Assembly: GCA_964465385.1 (NCBI GenBank)
Contig: CAYXIM010000052.1
Span: forward strand, 1 to 13,341
Length of the DNA stretch: 13,341 nucleotides
Reading direction: 5' to 3'
Source: JAAYBY01 sp964465385
GTDB lineage: Bacteria; Bacillota; Clostridia; Saccharofermentanales; UBA5734
Positions 1 to 7,753 of the stretch are shown here, one piece after another; position 1 is the stretch's first letter, and each line of letters starts with the position of its first letter. The notes beneath the pieces are model-generated. The model was not told the DNA's origin. It saw only the letters and a list, made by a program, of their open reading frames with translations, and did no database searches. A program made the position numbers and the translations under genes.

Positions 1-43
1 ATTTTCAAGGTCCGACCCCGTTTTCCGTCCGAGGCGCTTTGCT

Positions 44-72
44 ATCTTATCACCGGATCTGATCTTTGTCAA
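44..72 (-). promoter_or_regulatory. Strong sigma-A promoter firing out of the left edge
   Basis: On the minus strand a perfect -35 TTGACA (67-72) is separated by exactly 17 nt from a -10 TAAGAT (44-49). Transcription would start near position 37 and leave the window leftwards. The -35 begins about 70 nt after the hppA stop codon, so it serves the next transcription unit rather than hppA. The initial transcript carries GGACCTTGAAAA close to the edge, which resembles the leader/boxA-like sequences before rRNA genes in Bacillota. A stable-RNA operon is therefore possible, but no RNA gene is inside the window. Confidence 0.7.
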
Positions 73-141
73 CCGTTCTTGCTGGCAATAATCCACCGGT
101 AAAACAAGATGTGGCAACTACTGATTCTACAGCATTTGACC

Positions 142-2322
142 TTATTTGTCAATAAAGAGGGTGACCAGGTTGAACTTGCTGTAGATGGAGACGGCAATCA
201 AGGAAACCGTCGCCATGATCTTGATTAATATATCCAAAGAAGGGCCCACAGTGTCCTTGAGCGGGTCACCGACGGTGTCTCCAACGATGGCTGCATCATG
301 CGCTTCAGAGCCTTTTTCAGCCCCTTCCACGCCGCCGGATTCGATGAATTTTTTGGCGTTGTCCCAGGCACCGCCGCTGTTGGCTGTAAAGAGGGCCAGC
401 ATGACAGCCGATAAGGTTGACCCGATCAACAGGCCGCCCACGAACTGCGGGCCCAGCACGAAGCCGGACAGGACCGGTATGCCTATGGCAATCACAACGG
501 GCAGCTTCATCTGGCGCAGGGCGCCCACAGCTGCAATCCGGATACAGGTCGTGTAGTCTGGTTTTTCCTCATAGGTTAAGATACCGGGTTTTTCCTTGAA
601 CTGGCGCCTCACTTCAGCGACCATGTCGCCGGCGCTGACCGCAACCGCATCAATCAGGAGGGCCGAGAACAAATAAGGCAGCGCACTGCCGATCAGGGCA
701 CCGATCAACACACGGGCGTCGATGATGTTTAAGATGGCCTCAGCGGCTGAACCGTCCATGCCCATCTGGGCGTGGTTGAAAGAGACCAGCAGGGACAAGG
801 TGGCCAGTGCGGCTGAGCCGATGGCAAAGCCCTTGCCAATGGCGGCGGTCGTGTTGCCTACCGAATCCAGCTTATCGGTGATCCGGCGAACAACCGGTTC
901 CAGGCTGCACATCTCAGAAATACCTCCAGCGTTGTCCGCAATAGGACCGTAGGTGTCCACGGTCACCGTGGCACCCACAAAGGACAGCATGCCGATGGCA
1001 GCCATGGCCACCCCGTAAATACCGGCCACATAGTTAGAAGCCAAGATGGCCACGCCCAGAACCAGCACCGGCAGGAAGCAGGAGCGCATGCCCACCGCCA
1101 GCCCGTTGGTGATGGTCAGGGCTGTGCCTCCGACCGAGGCCTTTGCGATTTTTTGAGTCGACTTGTAGTCGTAGCTGGTGTAGCGTTCAGCCAGAACACC
1201 GATCAACATGCCTGACAAGATACCCACCACGGCGGCCAGCCAGGGTGACAACGCGCCGATGCGAAAATCAATGGATGAAAAATCCGTCGATTGGAAGAAG
1301 TAATGGGAGAAAACACCGCCGCCGATGATAACCAGAATGGCGCTGGTCCACAAGGATATGTTCAGTTCGCGGTGGGGGTGGTCAGAGTCTTTTCGAAACA
1401 GCACATAGGCGATGCCAATGGTTGAGGCAATCAGGCCGATGCCGGAGAACAAGATGGGGTAAACCATGAGCTCAGCCAGCAGCCGTTCACTCATGGGGTT
1501 GGCCCCGGCCCGTCCGATATAGAAGGTATAGGCAGACAAGACGATGCAAGAAATGATGGCGCCGATGTAGCTTTCCAGCAGGTCGCTGCCCAGGCCAGCC
1601 ACGTCGCCCACGTTGTCGCCCACGTTGTCGGCGATGGTGGCCGGGTTTCTCGGGTCATCCTCAGGGATGTGTGCCTCCACCTTGCCGACCAGGTCGGCCC
1701 CCATGTCTGCTGCCTTGGTGTAAATACCCCCACCCACCCGGTTGAAGAGGGCCACGATGGAACAGCCCAGGGAGTAGCCGGTCACCGACATGGTGAAGGG
1801 GATGTAGGTGATGCCCAGCCAGTTTTCAACCAGGACCACCGACGCCGGGTCCGTCTGCTTGAAGACCAGGCCAAAGAGCAGGTAAACCAGCACCAGCCCA
1901 GCCAGGCCAAAGCCCGCCACGCACTGGCCCATGACACTGCCGCCTCGAAACGCCACCTTGAGGGTGCTGCCCAGGTTTTTGGTCCGCCGTGCCGCGTTGG
2001 AAACCCGCACGTTGGCAATGGTTGCAATCTTCATGCCGATGTAGCCAGCCAGGGCGCTCATGACCGTCCCGATGAAAAAGGTTACCCCCACATACCAGTC
2101 CAGTATGAACCCCAGCAAAATCGAAATAGCCACAGACGCCAGGGCGATGATCTTGTATTCATGTTGAATAAACGTCTGCGCCCCATCGTGGATGGCAGCG
2201 GCAATCTCTTGCATCTGCGGCGTTCCCGGATCCATCCGCTTCACCTTGAAATAGTTGTAAGCGGCAAAAACAAGTGTGACCACAAGTGCAAGAACAACTG
2301 CAACCAAAAATCCCATAAACAC
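142..2322 (-). CDS. hppA: K+-dependent-type membrane-bound ion-pumping pyrophosphatase (HppA)
   Basis: This integral membrane enzyme hydrolyses PPi and pumps H+ and/or Na+ outward. The 726-residue length and many hydrophobic segments fit the M-PPase family. The active-site signatures are complete: acidic DMGADLVGKVE (206-216), EDDPRNPATIADNVGDNVGD (221-240), DNAGGISEM (463-471) and DTVGDPLKDTVGPSLD (682-697). The GNTTAAIGKG segment (489-498) has Ala493 and Gly496 where K+-independent enzymes carry Lys and Thr, so it belongs to the K+-dependent class. Glu250 in DLLESY lies at the gate position that helps set ion selectivity. It is compatible with Na+ or H+ pumping, and I cannot decide between them. 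The start is taken as GTG at 2322, about 8 nt after an AAGG Shine-Dalgarno; ATG at 2316 would leave about 14 nt. It is monocistronic, with a promoter at 2388-2415. Confidence 0.96.
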   Translation of the reverse strand: MFMGFLVAVVLALVVTLVFAAYNYFKVKRMDPGTPQMQEIAAAIHDGAQTFIQHEYKIIALASVAISILLGFILDWYVGVTFFIGTVMSALAGYIGMKIATIANVRVSNAARRTKNLGSTLKVAFRGGSVMGQCVAGFGLAGLVLVYLLFGLVFKQTDPASVVLVENWLGITYIPFTMSVTGYSLGCSIVALFNRVGGGIYTKAADMGADLVGKVEAHIPEDDPRNPATIADNVGDNVGDVAGLGSDLLESYIGAIISCIVLSAYTFYIGRAGANPMSERLLAELMVYPILFSGIGLIASTIGIAYVLFRKDSDHPHRELNISLWTSAILVIIGGGVFSHYFFQSTDFSSIDFRIGALSPWLAAVVGILSGMLIGVLAERYTSYDYKSTQKIAKASVGGTALTITNGLAVGMRSCFLPVLVLGVAILASNYVAGIYGVAMAAIGMLSFVGATVTVDTYGPIADNAGGISEMCSLEPVVRRITDKLDSVGNTTAAIGKGFAIGSAALATLSLLVSFNHAQMGMDGSAAEAILNIIDARVLIGALIGSALPYLFSALLIDAVAVSAGDMVAEVRRQFKEKPGILTYEEKPDYTTCIRIAAVGALRQMKLPVVIAIGIPVLSGFVLGPQFVGGLLIGSTLSAVMLALFTANSGGAWDNAKKFIESGGVEGAEKGSEAHDAAIVGDTVGDPLKDTVGPSLDILIKIMATVSLIAVSIYSKFNLVTLFIDK

Positions 2323-2354
2323 TGGCTAACCCTTCTTCCTCTTCAAATTTGTGC

Positions 2355-2376
2355 GGCAAACCAGCAGGGGTTTGCC
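2355..2376 (-). promoter_or_regulatory. Perfect 8-bp stem-loop in the hppA leader
   Basis: GGCAAACC (2355-2362) and GGTTTGCC (2369-2376) are perfect inverted repeats separated by 6 nt. On the minus strand the element lies just after the predicted hppA transcription start and about 33 nt before the start codon. It is not followed by a U-tract on either strand, so it is not a classical terminator. It could be a 5'-end mRNA stabilising hairpin, a translation control element, or an operator for a dimeric repressor overlapping the +1 region. No known riboswitch fold is evident. Confidence 0.55.
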
Positions 2377-2387
2377 AAAATAAAGCC

Positions 2388-2415
2388 ACTATACATTCTA
2401 TCACAAGGCTGTCAA
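2388..2415 (-). promoter_or_regulatory. Predicted sigma-A promoter of hppA
   Basis: The minus strand carries a perfect -35 TTGACA (2410-2415), a 16-nt spacer and a -10 TATAGT (2388-2393). Transcription would start near 2381, giving an hppA leader of about 60 nt that begins with the stem-loop at 2355-2376. There is no comparable promoter nearer the gene. Confidence 0.72.
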
Positions 2416-2655
2416 TAATAAAGGCCTGTTTCCATGGCTTTTCAAGCCCTTGTTCAAAAGTCGACGTTTGTAATTGACGCCTTAATTCTTTAATATAAGC
2501 TGTCGAAACCCCAAGAGGCAAAGTCATCCTTTGTCATCATAAATTTGATAAACCACTTGCACTAATTTTTTCGAAATAAGGCGACACAAGCTCAACAGAT
2601 TCAACAAATTCAAGCTTTTTCCATTTATAAACCCCCCAGAATCACGGCTTGCATA
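2416..2655. other. Non-coding divergent region between hppA and the araC-type gene
   Basis: This is the middle of a 442-bp intergenic stretch, AT-richer than its neighbours. Short open frames occur on the minus strand but show no recognisable protein or ribosome-binding site. A small imperfect tandem repeat lies at 2593-2610: two 9-bp copies, CAACAGATT and CAACAAATT, followed by CAA. Direct repeats are typical of AraC-family operators, so it is a possible binding site about 45 bp upstream of the candidate -35 at 2656. Nothing else is recognised. Confidence 0.4.
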
Positions 2656-2688
2656 TTGACATTTTCCGTCATTATGTTTGAATATAGT
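2656..2688 (+). promoter_or_regulatory. Candidate promoter of the araC-family gene
   Basis: A perfect -35 TTGACA occurs at 2656-2661. No good -10 lies at normal spacing: TATAGT at 2683-2688 is 21 nt away, and TGAATA at 17 nt is poor. A consensus -35 with a weak or misplaced -10 would fit an activator-dependent promoter, but this is a tentative call. A small AACA-TC-TGTT palindrome at 2720-2729 lies between it and the gene. Confidence 0.3.
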
Positions 2689-2764
2689 CATAGAGACGCT
2701 TGTTCTAAACACATGCATCAACATCTGTTAACCTGAATAGAGTTAAAGATAGAAAGGAAGGCTT

Positions 2765-3598
2765 ATGAAAAACACCGTTTTTCTGACACAGACTGCCCAT
2801 GACCTGGACTTGCCTTATTTTGCCCGGGGCATGGCAGCATCCATTAAACAGGACCACATCAACAGAACAAAGGGGCTTCCGGCCGCTTTCTGGTTGCAAA
2901 CCAGACGTGGAACCGGTGCTTTGGTTATAGATGACGTGGAAACACTCGTTTCCGAAGGACAGGGCATTTTTCTGCTGCCGGGCCAGGCCCATGAGCTCTA
3001 CCCGGAATCAGACGAATGGATCGTGGACTGGATCAGCTTGTCCGGCAGCGCGGTCGAGGCGTTTTTAGCCGAACGCACCGAACTCACCCGCTCCGGGGTT
3101 TACACCATCAACGATCCGGCTGTTCTCAGCCAGATCATTGAACAGCTGGTCGAGGCTGAACAAACAGAAAACCCTTTGAAGAACCTGACCGTTTCCGCGC
3201 TGGTCTATAACTTCTTAATGCACCTATGCCAGCAGGTGGCCCCCAGCCTGTCCAAAACGGTGGCCCAGACGGTCAACCGCCTGTTGCCGGTGCTCAACCA
3301 CATCGACGCCCATTACAATGAAGCCATCACCTTGAGCGATCTGGCCGCCCTGCTCAACGTCACCCCGCAGCACCTGTGCACCTTGTTCCGTAAGATCATG
3401 AACACCCGGATTTTTGAATACATCAACCTGGTTCGGATCAAGAAGAGCAAGGAATTTCTGGTCGCGCACAGCGATCTGCCCATCCGTGAAGTTGCCCACG
3501 CAAACGGCTTTGAAGACGTCAGCTACTTCTGCTACATTTTTAAACGCATTGAAAAAGCGACACCGGGTGACTTCAGGAAGCGCTACGTCCGTGCCTGA
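2765..3598 (+). CDS. AraC-family transcriptional regulator (cupin plus AraC HTH)
   Basis: This 277-residue protein has the two-part architecture of AraC/XylS activators. An N-terminal cupin-like sensor domain (about residues 20-95) includes the typical LLPGQAHELYP and WIVDWISLSG segments. A linker follows, then a C-terminal double helix-turn-helix. The first HTH is around 189-210 (TLSDLAALLNVTPQHL) and the second around 238-262 (PIREVAHANGFEDVSYF), ending in the usual FKR...PGDFRKRY signature. ATG at 2765 follows an AAGGAAGG ribosome-binding site. Members of this type usually sense a sugar or small metabolite and activate neighbouring transport or catabolic genes. No such genes are in the window, so the ligand and targets are unknown. 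It is divergent from hppA and convergent with ppdK. Confidence 0.93.
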   Translation: MKNTVFLTQTAHDLDLPYFARGMAASIKQDHINRTKGLPAAFWLQTRRGTGALVIDDVETLVSEGQGIFLLPGQAHELYPESDEWIVDWISLSGSAVEAFLAERTELTRSGVYTINDPAVLSQIIEQLVEAEQTENPLKNLTVSALVYNFLMHLCQQVAPSLSKTVAQTVNRLLPVLNHIDAHYNEAITLSDLAALLNVTPQHLCTLFRKIMNTRIFEYINLVRIKKSKEFLVAHSDLPIREVAHANGFEDVSYFCYIFKRIEKATPGDFRKRYVRA

Positions 3599-3637
3599 TC
3601 AGCAGCCGCCCGCGGCCTGACTCCGACCGACCCATCC

Positions 3638-3664
3638 AAAAAGCCCCCGTGACGGGGGCTTTTT
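3638..3664. terminator. Bidirectional intrinsic terminator between araC-type gene and ppdK
   Basis: AAAAAGCCCCCG (3638-3649) and CGGGGGCTTTTT (3653-3664) pair perfectly over 12 bp around a 3-nt TGA loop. The GC core is flanked by A5/T5, so both strands read as a hairpin plus U-tract. It lies 39 nt after the araC-family stop and 22 nt after the ppdK stop on the other strand, serving both convergent units. Confidence 0.93.
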
Positions 3665-3686
3665 GTTGTTGGGCGCGGCTTGCGCG

Positions 3687-6314
3687 TTACCGGTTTGTTT
3701 CTTCCAAAACAGCCTGGGCTGCCGCCAGACGGGCAATCGGCACCCGGAAGGGCGAGCAGGACACATAGTCAAAGCCCAAGGCATGGCAGAACTTGATGGA
3801 GGCAGGCTCGCCGCCGTGTTCGCCACAAATGCCCAGCGTCAGCTCCGGGTCCGTCTTGCGGCCCAGCTCCGTTGCGATTTCCATCAGCTTGCCCACACCC
3901 GCCAGGTCCAAGCGGGCGGTCGGGTCGTTTTCAAAGATCCCCTTCTGATAATAGGTGTCCAGGATCTTGCTGGCGTCATCGCGTGACAGGCCGTAGGCCA
4001 TCTGGGTCAGGTCGTTGGTGCCGAAGCTGAAGAAGTCAGCTTCTTTGGCGATCTCGTCAGCCGTCAGGGCTGCTCTGGGGATTTCAATCATGGTGCCAAC
4101 CGAGTAATCCAGTTTGGCGCCTTTTTCACGCAGGACGGCTTCTGCCGTATCGACGACCACTGATTTGACATAGGTCAGTTCTGCCGCATCACAAATCAAC
4201 GGGATCATGATTTCAGGGGTGACCGACAGGCCATTTTGGCTGACCTCCAGCGCCGCTTCAATGATGGCACGGGTCTGCATTTCAGCAATTTCCGGGTAGC
4301 TGACGGCCAGCCGGCATCCGCGGTGGCCCATCATGGGGTTGATCTCATGCAGGCCGCGGATGATGTCCTTGAGGGCTTCAGCCGTCAGGTCCAGCGACTT
4401 GGCCAGCTCGGCAATCTCCGGGTCTTCCTGTGGCAGGAATTCATGCAGGGGCGGGTCCAGCAGACGGATGGTCACCGGCATGCCGCGCATGGCTTCGAAC
4501 AGGCCCACAAAATCCTGTTTTTGAACCGGCAGGATCTTGTCCAGGGCGGCCCGGCGGGCGCTTTCTTCTTTGGCCACGATCATCTGGCGGAAGGCGAAAA
4601 TCCGATCCGCTTCAAAAAACATGTGCTCAGTCCGGCAAAGGCCAATGCCCTCGGCACCCAGTTCGACCGCCTTGCTGGCGTCGCGAACGGTATCGGCATT
4701 GGTCCGGATCTTCAGGGTGCGCACCTCATCTGACCAGGCCATGATGGTTTCAAAGTCATCCGACAGGGTGGCTTCAACGGTGGCGATTTCGCCGTGGTAG
4801 ATGTAACCGGTTGTGCCGTCCAAGGAGATGTTATCCCCTTCTTTGTAAACGGTGCCGTCCTGGGTCACAAAGGTTTTGTTGCTTTCATCAATGGTGATCT
4901 CCGAGCAACCCGACACACAGCATTTGCCCATGCCCCGTGCAACCACGGCGGCGTGGGAGGTCATGCCGCCACGGCCGGTCAAAATACCCTGGGCCGCGTC
5001 CATGCCCTGAATGTCTTCCGGTGAGGTTTCCAAACGCACCAGAATGACTTTTTCACCGCGTGCGTTGGCATTGGTGGCGTCGGTGGCATCAAAATAGATG
5101 CGGCCGGATGCAGCGCCGGGGGAAGCCGGCAGGCCACGGGCGATGGCGCGTGCCTCTTTCAGGGCCCGGTCCTCAAAGGTGGGATGCAAGAGGGCGTCCA
5201 ACTGCCTGGGATCCAGTTTCATGAGGGCTTCTTCCTTGCTGATCATGCCTTCTTCAACCATGTCAACGGCAATCTTCAAGGCGGCAGCAGCCGTTCTCTT
5301 ACCGCTTCTGGTTTGCAGCATGAACAGCTTGCCGCGTTCAATGGTGAATTCCATGTCCTGCATGTCACGGTAGTGGGCTTCCAGGTTGCGGGTGATCTGA
5401 GCAAATTCCTCATAGACCGCCGGCATCAAGTCTGCCAGCTCAGAGATCGGTCGGGGGGTGCGAATGCCTGCCACCACGTCTTCACCCTGGGCATCGATCA
5501 AAAATTCGCCGTAAAGCTTGTTTTCGCCTGTTGCCGGGTTACGCGAGAAGGCCACGCCGGTTCCCGATGTGTCACCCATGTTGCCGTAAACCATTTCCTG
5601 GATGTTGACTGCGGTGCCCCAGCTGGAGGGGATGTCGTTCATGCGGCGATAAATGATGGCACGCTCGTTGTTCCAGGAGCGGAAAACAGCCTCAACAGAG
5701 GCGATCAGCTGTTCGCGCGGGTCCTGCGGGAAAGCGTGTCCTTTTTCTGTCTGGTAGAGAGCCAGGAAGCGTTCAACCACTTCTTTCATGGCAGCCTCAT
5801 CCAGATCGGTATCTAACGCCACCTTGCGGTCCGCCTTGATGGCATCAAAGATTTCATCAAACTTGGCTTTGGGCACATCCATGACCACATCCGCAAACAT
5901 GGTGATGAAACGGCGGTAAGAATCGTAGGCAAAGCGCTTGTTATCCGTTAAGGCACCCAAGCCTTCCACGACCGCGTCATTGAGCCCCAGGTTGAGGATG
6001 GTGTCCATCATGCCGGGCATAGAGGCGCGTGAGCCTGACCGGACTGAGACCAGCAAGGGGTCAGCCGGATCACCGAATGTTTTGCCAACGGTTGCTTCAA
6101 TTTCAGCCAATTTTTCAAAAATCTGTTCGATCACTTGGGGCGCAATCTCTTGCCCGTCCTCATAATAGCGGGTGCAGGCCTCGGTGGTTACGGTGAACCC
6201 CCTTGGGACCAGCAGGCCCAGGCCTGTCATTTCAGATAAGTTAGCGCCTTTGCCTCCAAGCAGGTTTCGCATGGACGCATCGCCTTCAGAGAATGTGTAT
6301 ACATACTTTGGCAT
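3687..6314 (-). CDS. ppdK: Pyruvate, phosphate dikinase (PPDK)
   Basis: PPDK interconverts pyruvate + ATP + Pi with PEP + AMP + PPi in the cytoplasm. In anaerobes it often runs in the glycolytic, ATP-forming direction using PPi. The 875-residue length nearly equals the well-studied Clostridium symbiosum enzyme (874). The domains are in order: N-terminal ATP-grasp region starting at GGKGANLSEM (20-29) with VRSGSRASMPGMMDT (91-105); central phosphohistidine domain with GGMTSHAAVVARGMG (449-463), where His454 is the swivelling phosphocarrier and Thr452 the residue modified by PPDK regulatory proteins; and C-terminal PEP-binding barrel with GTNDLTQMAYGLSRDDA (765-781) and catalytic Cys830 in LGICGEHGGEP. 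An AAAGGAGG site lies 8 nt before the ATG. It follows glyS by 14 nt and is the last operon gene before the terminator at 3638-3664. No regulatory protein gene (ppsR type) is in the window. Confidence 0.98.
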   Translation of the reverse strand: MPKYVYTFSEGDASMRNLLGGKGANLSEMTGLGLLVPRGFTVTTEACTRYYEDGQEIAPQVIEQIFEKLAEIEATVGKTFGDPADPLLVSVRSGSRASMPGMMDTILNLGLNDAVVEGLGALTDNKRFAYDSYRRFITMFADVVMDVPKAKFDEIFDAIKADRKVALDTDLDEAAMKEVVERFLALYQTEKGHAFPQDPREQLIASVEAVFRSWNNERAIIYRRMNDIPSSWGTAVNIQEMVYGNMGDTSGTGVAFSRNPATGENKLYGEFLIDAQGEDVVAGIRTPRPISELADLMPAVYEEFAQITRNLEAHYRDMQDMEFTIERGKLFMLQTRSGKRTAAAALKIAVDMVEEGMISKEEALMKLDPRQLDALLHPTFEDRALKEARAIARGLPASPGAASGRIYFDATDATNANARGEKVILVRLETSPEDIQGMDAAQGILTGRGGMTSHAAVVARGMGKCCVSGCSEITIDESNKTFVTQDGTVYKEGDNISLDGTTGYIYHGEIATVEATLSDDFETIMAWSDEVRTLKIRTNADTVRDASKAVELGAEGIGLCRTEHMFFEADRIFAFRQMIVAKEESARRAALDKILPVQKQDFVGLFEAMRGMPVTIRLLDPPLHEFLPQEDPEIAELAKSLDLTAEALKDIIRGLHEINPMMGHRGCRLAVSYPEIAEMQTRAIIEAALEVSQNGLSVTPEIMIPLICDAAELTYVKSVVVDTAEAVLREKGAKLDYSVGTMIEIPRAALTADEIAKEADFFSFGTNDLTQMAYGLSRDDASKILDTYYQKGIFENDPTARLDLAGVGKLMEIATELGRKTDPELTLGICGEHGGEPASIKFCHALGFDYVSCSPFRVPIARLAAAQAVLEETNR

Positions 6315-6328
6315 CGTATCTTCCTCCT

Positions 6329-7753
6329 TTATTTTTGCCGACCTTGCAGATCGATTGTTGCTTCTTGTTTGAGCTGGCCGTTCAAGTGATCAACCAGCGT
6401 GTCGATGGGCAGGCGGACCTGCTCCATGCTGTCCCGGGAGCGGACGGTCACACACCGGTCCTCCAGGCTGTCAAAGTCAAAGGTGACACAGTAAGGTGTT
6501 CCAATTTCATCCTGCCTGCGGTAGCGTTTACCGATGGACTGGCGGTCATCAAAATCGCACATCCAGTGGGGTGTCAGGCGGTCGAAAACCGCCAGGGCCT
6601 CTTCTGACAACTTGGCAGACAGCGGCAAGACAGCCACTTTATAGGGGGCCAGGGCCGGGTGCAGCCGCAAGACCACCCGCGTGTCACCGTTTTCAAGCGC
6701 CTCTTCGTCGTACGCACTGCACAAAAAGGCCAGGGCCACCCGATCGGCACCCAGGGACGGCTCAACCACATAAGGGATGTACTTCTCCTGGGTCTGGGGG
6801 TCAAAGTAGGTCATGTCTTCGCGGGCATGGTCCATGTGCTGCTTGAGGTCATAGTCCGTCCGGTCCGCGATACCCCACAGCTCACCCCAGCCGAAGGGGA
6901 ACAAAAACTCGATGTCAGTTGTAGCCAGTGCGTAAAAGGCCAGTTCCTGTTCGGTGTGGTCGCGCAAGCGCAACTCGTTCGATTTTAACCCCAAAGCCAC
7001 AAGCCAGTCGTAACAAAAGGTCCGCCAATAGTTAAACCAGTCCAGGTCCGTTCCGGGCTTGCAGAAGAACTCCAATTCCATCTGTTCAAACTCGCGGGTC
7101 CTGAAGACAAAGTTGCCAGGCGTGATCTCATTGCGGAAGGCTTTCCCGATCTGGCAGACCCCGAAGGGGATCTTTTTACGGGTGGACCGCTGGATGTTCT
7201 TAAAATTAACAAAGATGCCCTGGGCCGTCTCCGGGCGCAAAAAAAGCTCCGCTTGACGGTCTTCCGTGGCACCTTGAAAAGTTTTGAACATGAGATTGAA
7301 CTGGCGAATGGGGGTGAACTGGCGGGCGCCGCACTGAGGGCAGGCCAGTTGCCAGTCTGCCAGGGTTTGCTGCAGGCGGTCGTTGTCCCAGGTGGACACA
7401 AGCTGCGGGTCTTCGCCGTGCTTTTCGGCCGCCTCCTCCAGCAGCTGATCAGCCCTGAAGCGCGCCTTGCAGCTTTTGCAATCGATCAGGGGATCCGTGA
7501 AGCCGGTGGCGTGGCCGGAAGCCACCCAGACTTGCGGGTTCATCAGGATGGCGCAATCCACACCCACATTGAGCGGTTGCTCCTGGACGAATTTTTGCCA
7601 CCACATCTGTTTGACGTTGTTTTTTAAGAGCACACCCAGCGGACCGTAGTCCCAGGCATTGGCCAGACCGCCATAGATCTCAGAGCCTTGAAAGATAAAG
7701 CCGCGGTTTTTGGCCAGGGCGACAATTTTCTCCATGGTTACCGTCTGTGACAT
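6329..7753 (-). CDS. glyS: Glycyl-tRNA synthetase, single-chain homodimeric type
   Basis: This class II synthetase charges tRNA-Gly, using ATP and releasing AMP and PPi. The 474-residue chain is the alpha2 (eukaryote-like) form, not the split glyQ/glyS form. An N-terminal catalytic core starts with FQGSEIYGGLANAWDYGPLG (21-40). Motif 2 is GKAFRNEITPGNF...FRTREFEQMELEFF (203-230), and motif 3 contains EPSLGADRVALAFL (331-344). Four cysteines in two pairs (92/95 and 138/141) look like a zinc-binding insertion. The C-terminal anticodon-binding domain runs from about 365, with DDRQSIGKRYRRQDEIGTPY (402-421). The ATG at 7753 overlaps the rpoZ stop by one base (TGATG), and its AGGAGG site lies inside the last rpoZ codons, so translation is probably coupled. 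No T-box is seen because the gene sits mid-operon. Confidence 0.97.
   Translation of the reverse strand: MSQTVTMEKIVALAKNRGFIFQGSEIYGGLANAWDYGPLGVLLKNNVKQMWWQKFVQEQPLNVGVDCAILMNPQVWVASGHATGFTDPLIDCKSCKARFRADQLLEEAAEKHGEDPQLVSTWDNDRLQQTLADWQLACPQCGARQFTPIRQFNLMFKTFQGATEDRQAELFLRPETAQGIFVNFKNIQRSTRKKIPFGVCQIGKAFRNEITPGNFVFRTREFEQMELEFFCKPGTDLDWFNYWRTFCYDWLVALGLKSNELRLRDHTEQELAFYALATTDIEFLFPFGWGELWGIADRTDYDLKQHMDHAREDMTYFDPQTQEKYIPYVVEPSLGADRVALAFLCSAYDEEALENGDTRVVLRLHPALAPYKVAVLPLSAKLSEEALAVFDRLTPHWMCDFDDRQSIGKRYRRQDEIGTPYCVTFDFDSLEDRCVTVRSRDSMEQVRLPIDTLVDHLNGQLKQEATIDLQGRQK

Noticed and set aside
73..141. Search for an hppA terminator
   Set aside because: Only weak 3-4-bp pairings such as CCAC/GTGG with no U-tract were found, so no terminator is claimed.
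1603..1632. Short tandem DNA repeat (CCCACGTTGTCG units)
   Set aside because: It encodes the repeated DNVGDNVGD active-site motif of the pyrophosphatase, so protein constraint explains it.
1669..2418. Open frame of 249 codons on the plus strand opposite hppA
   Set aside because: The product is His/Gln-rich without family features and lies antisense to a fully conserved membrane pyrophosphatase.
2524..2724. Short minus-strand open frame in the hppA-araC intergenic region
   Set aside because: 66 codons, no ribosome-binding site, low-complexity unrecognisable product, and it overlaps the candidate araC promoter.
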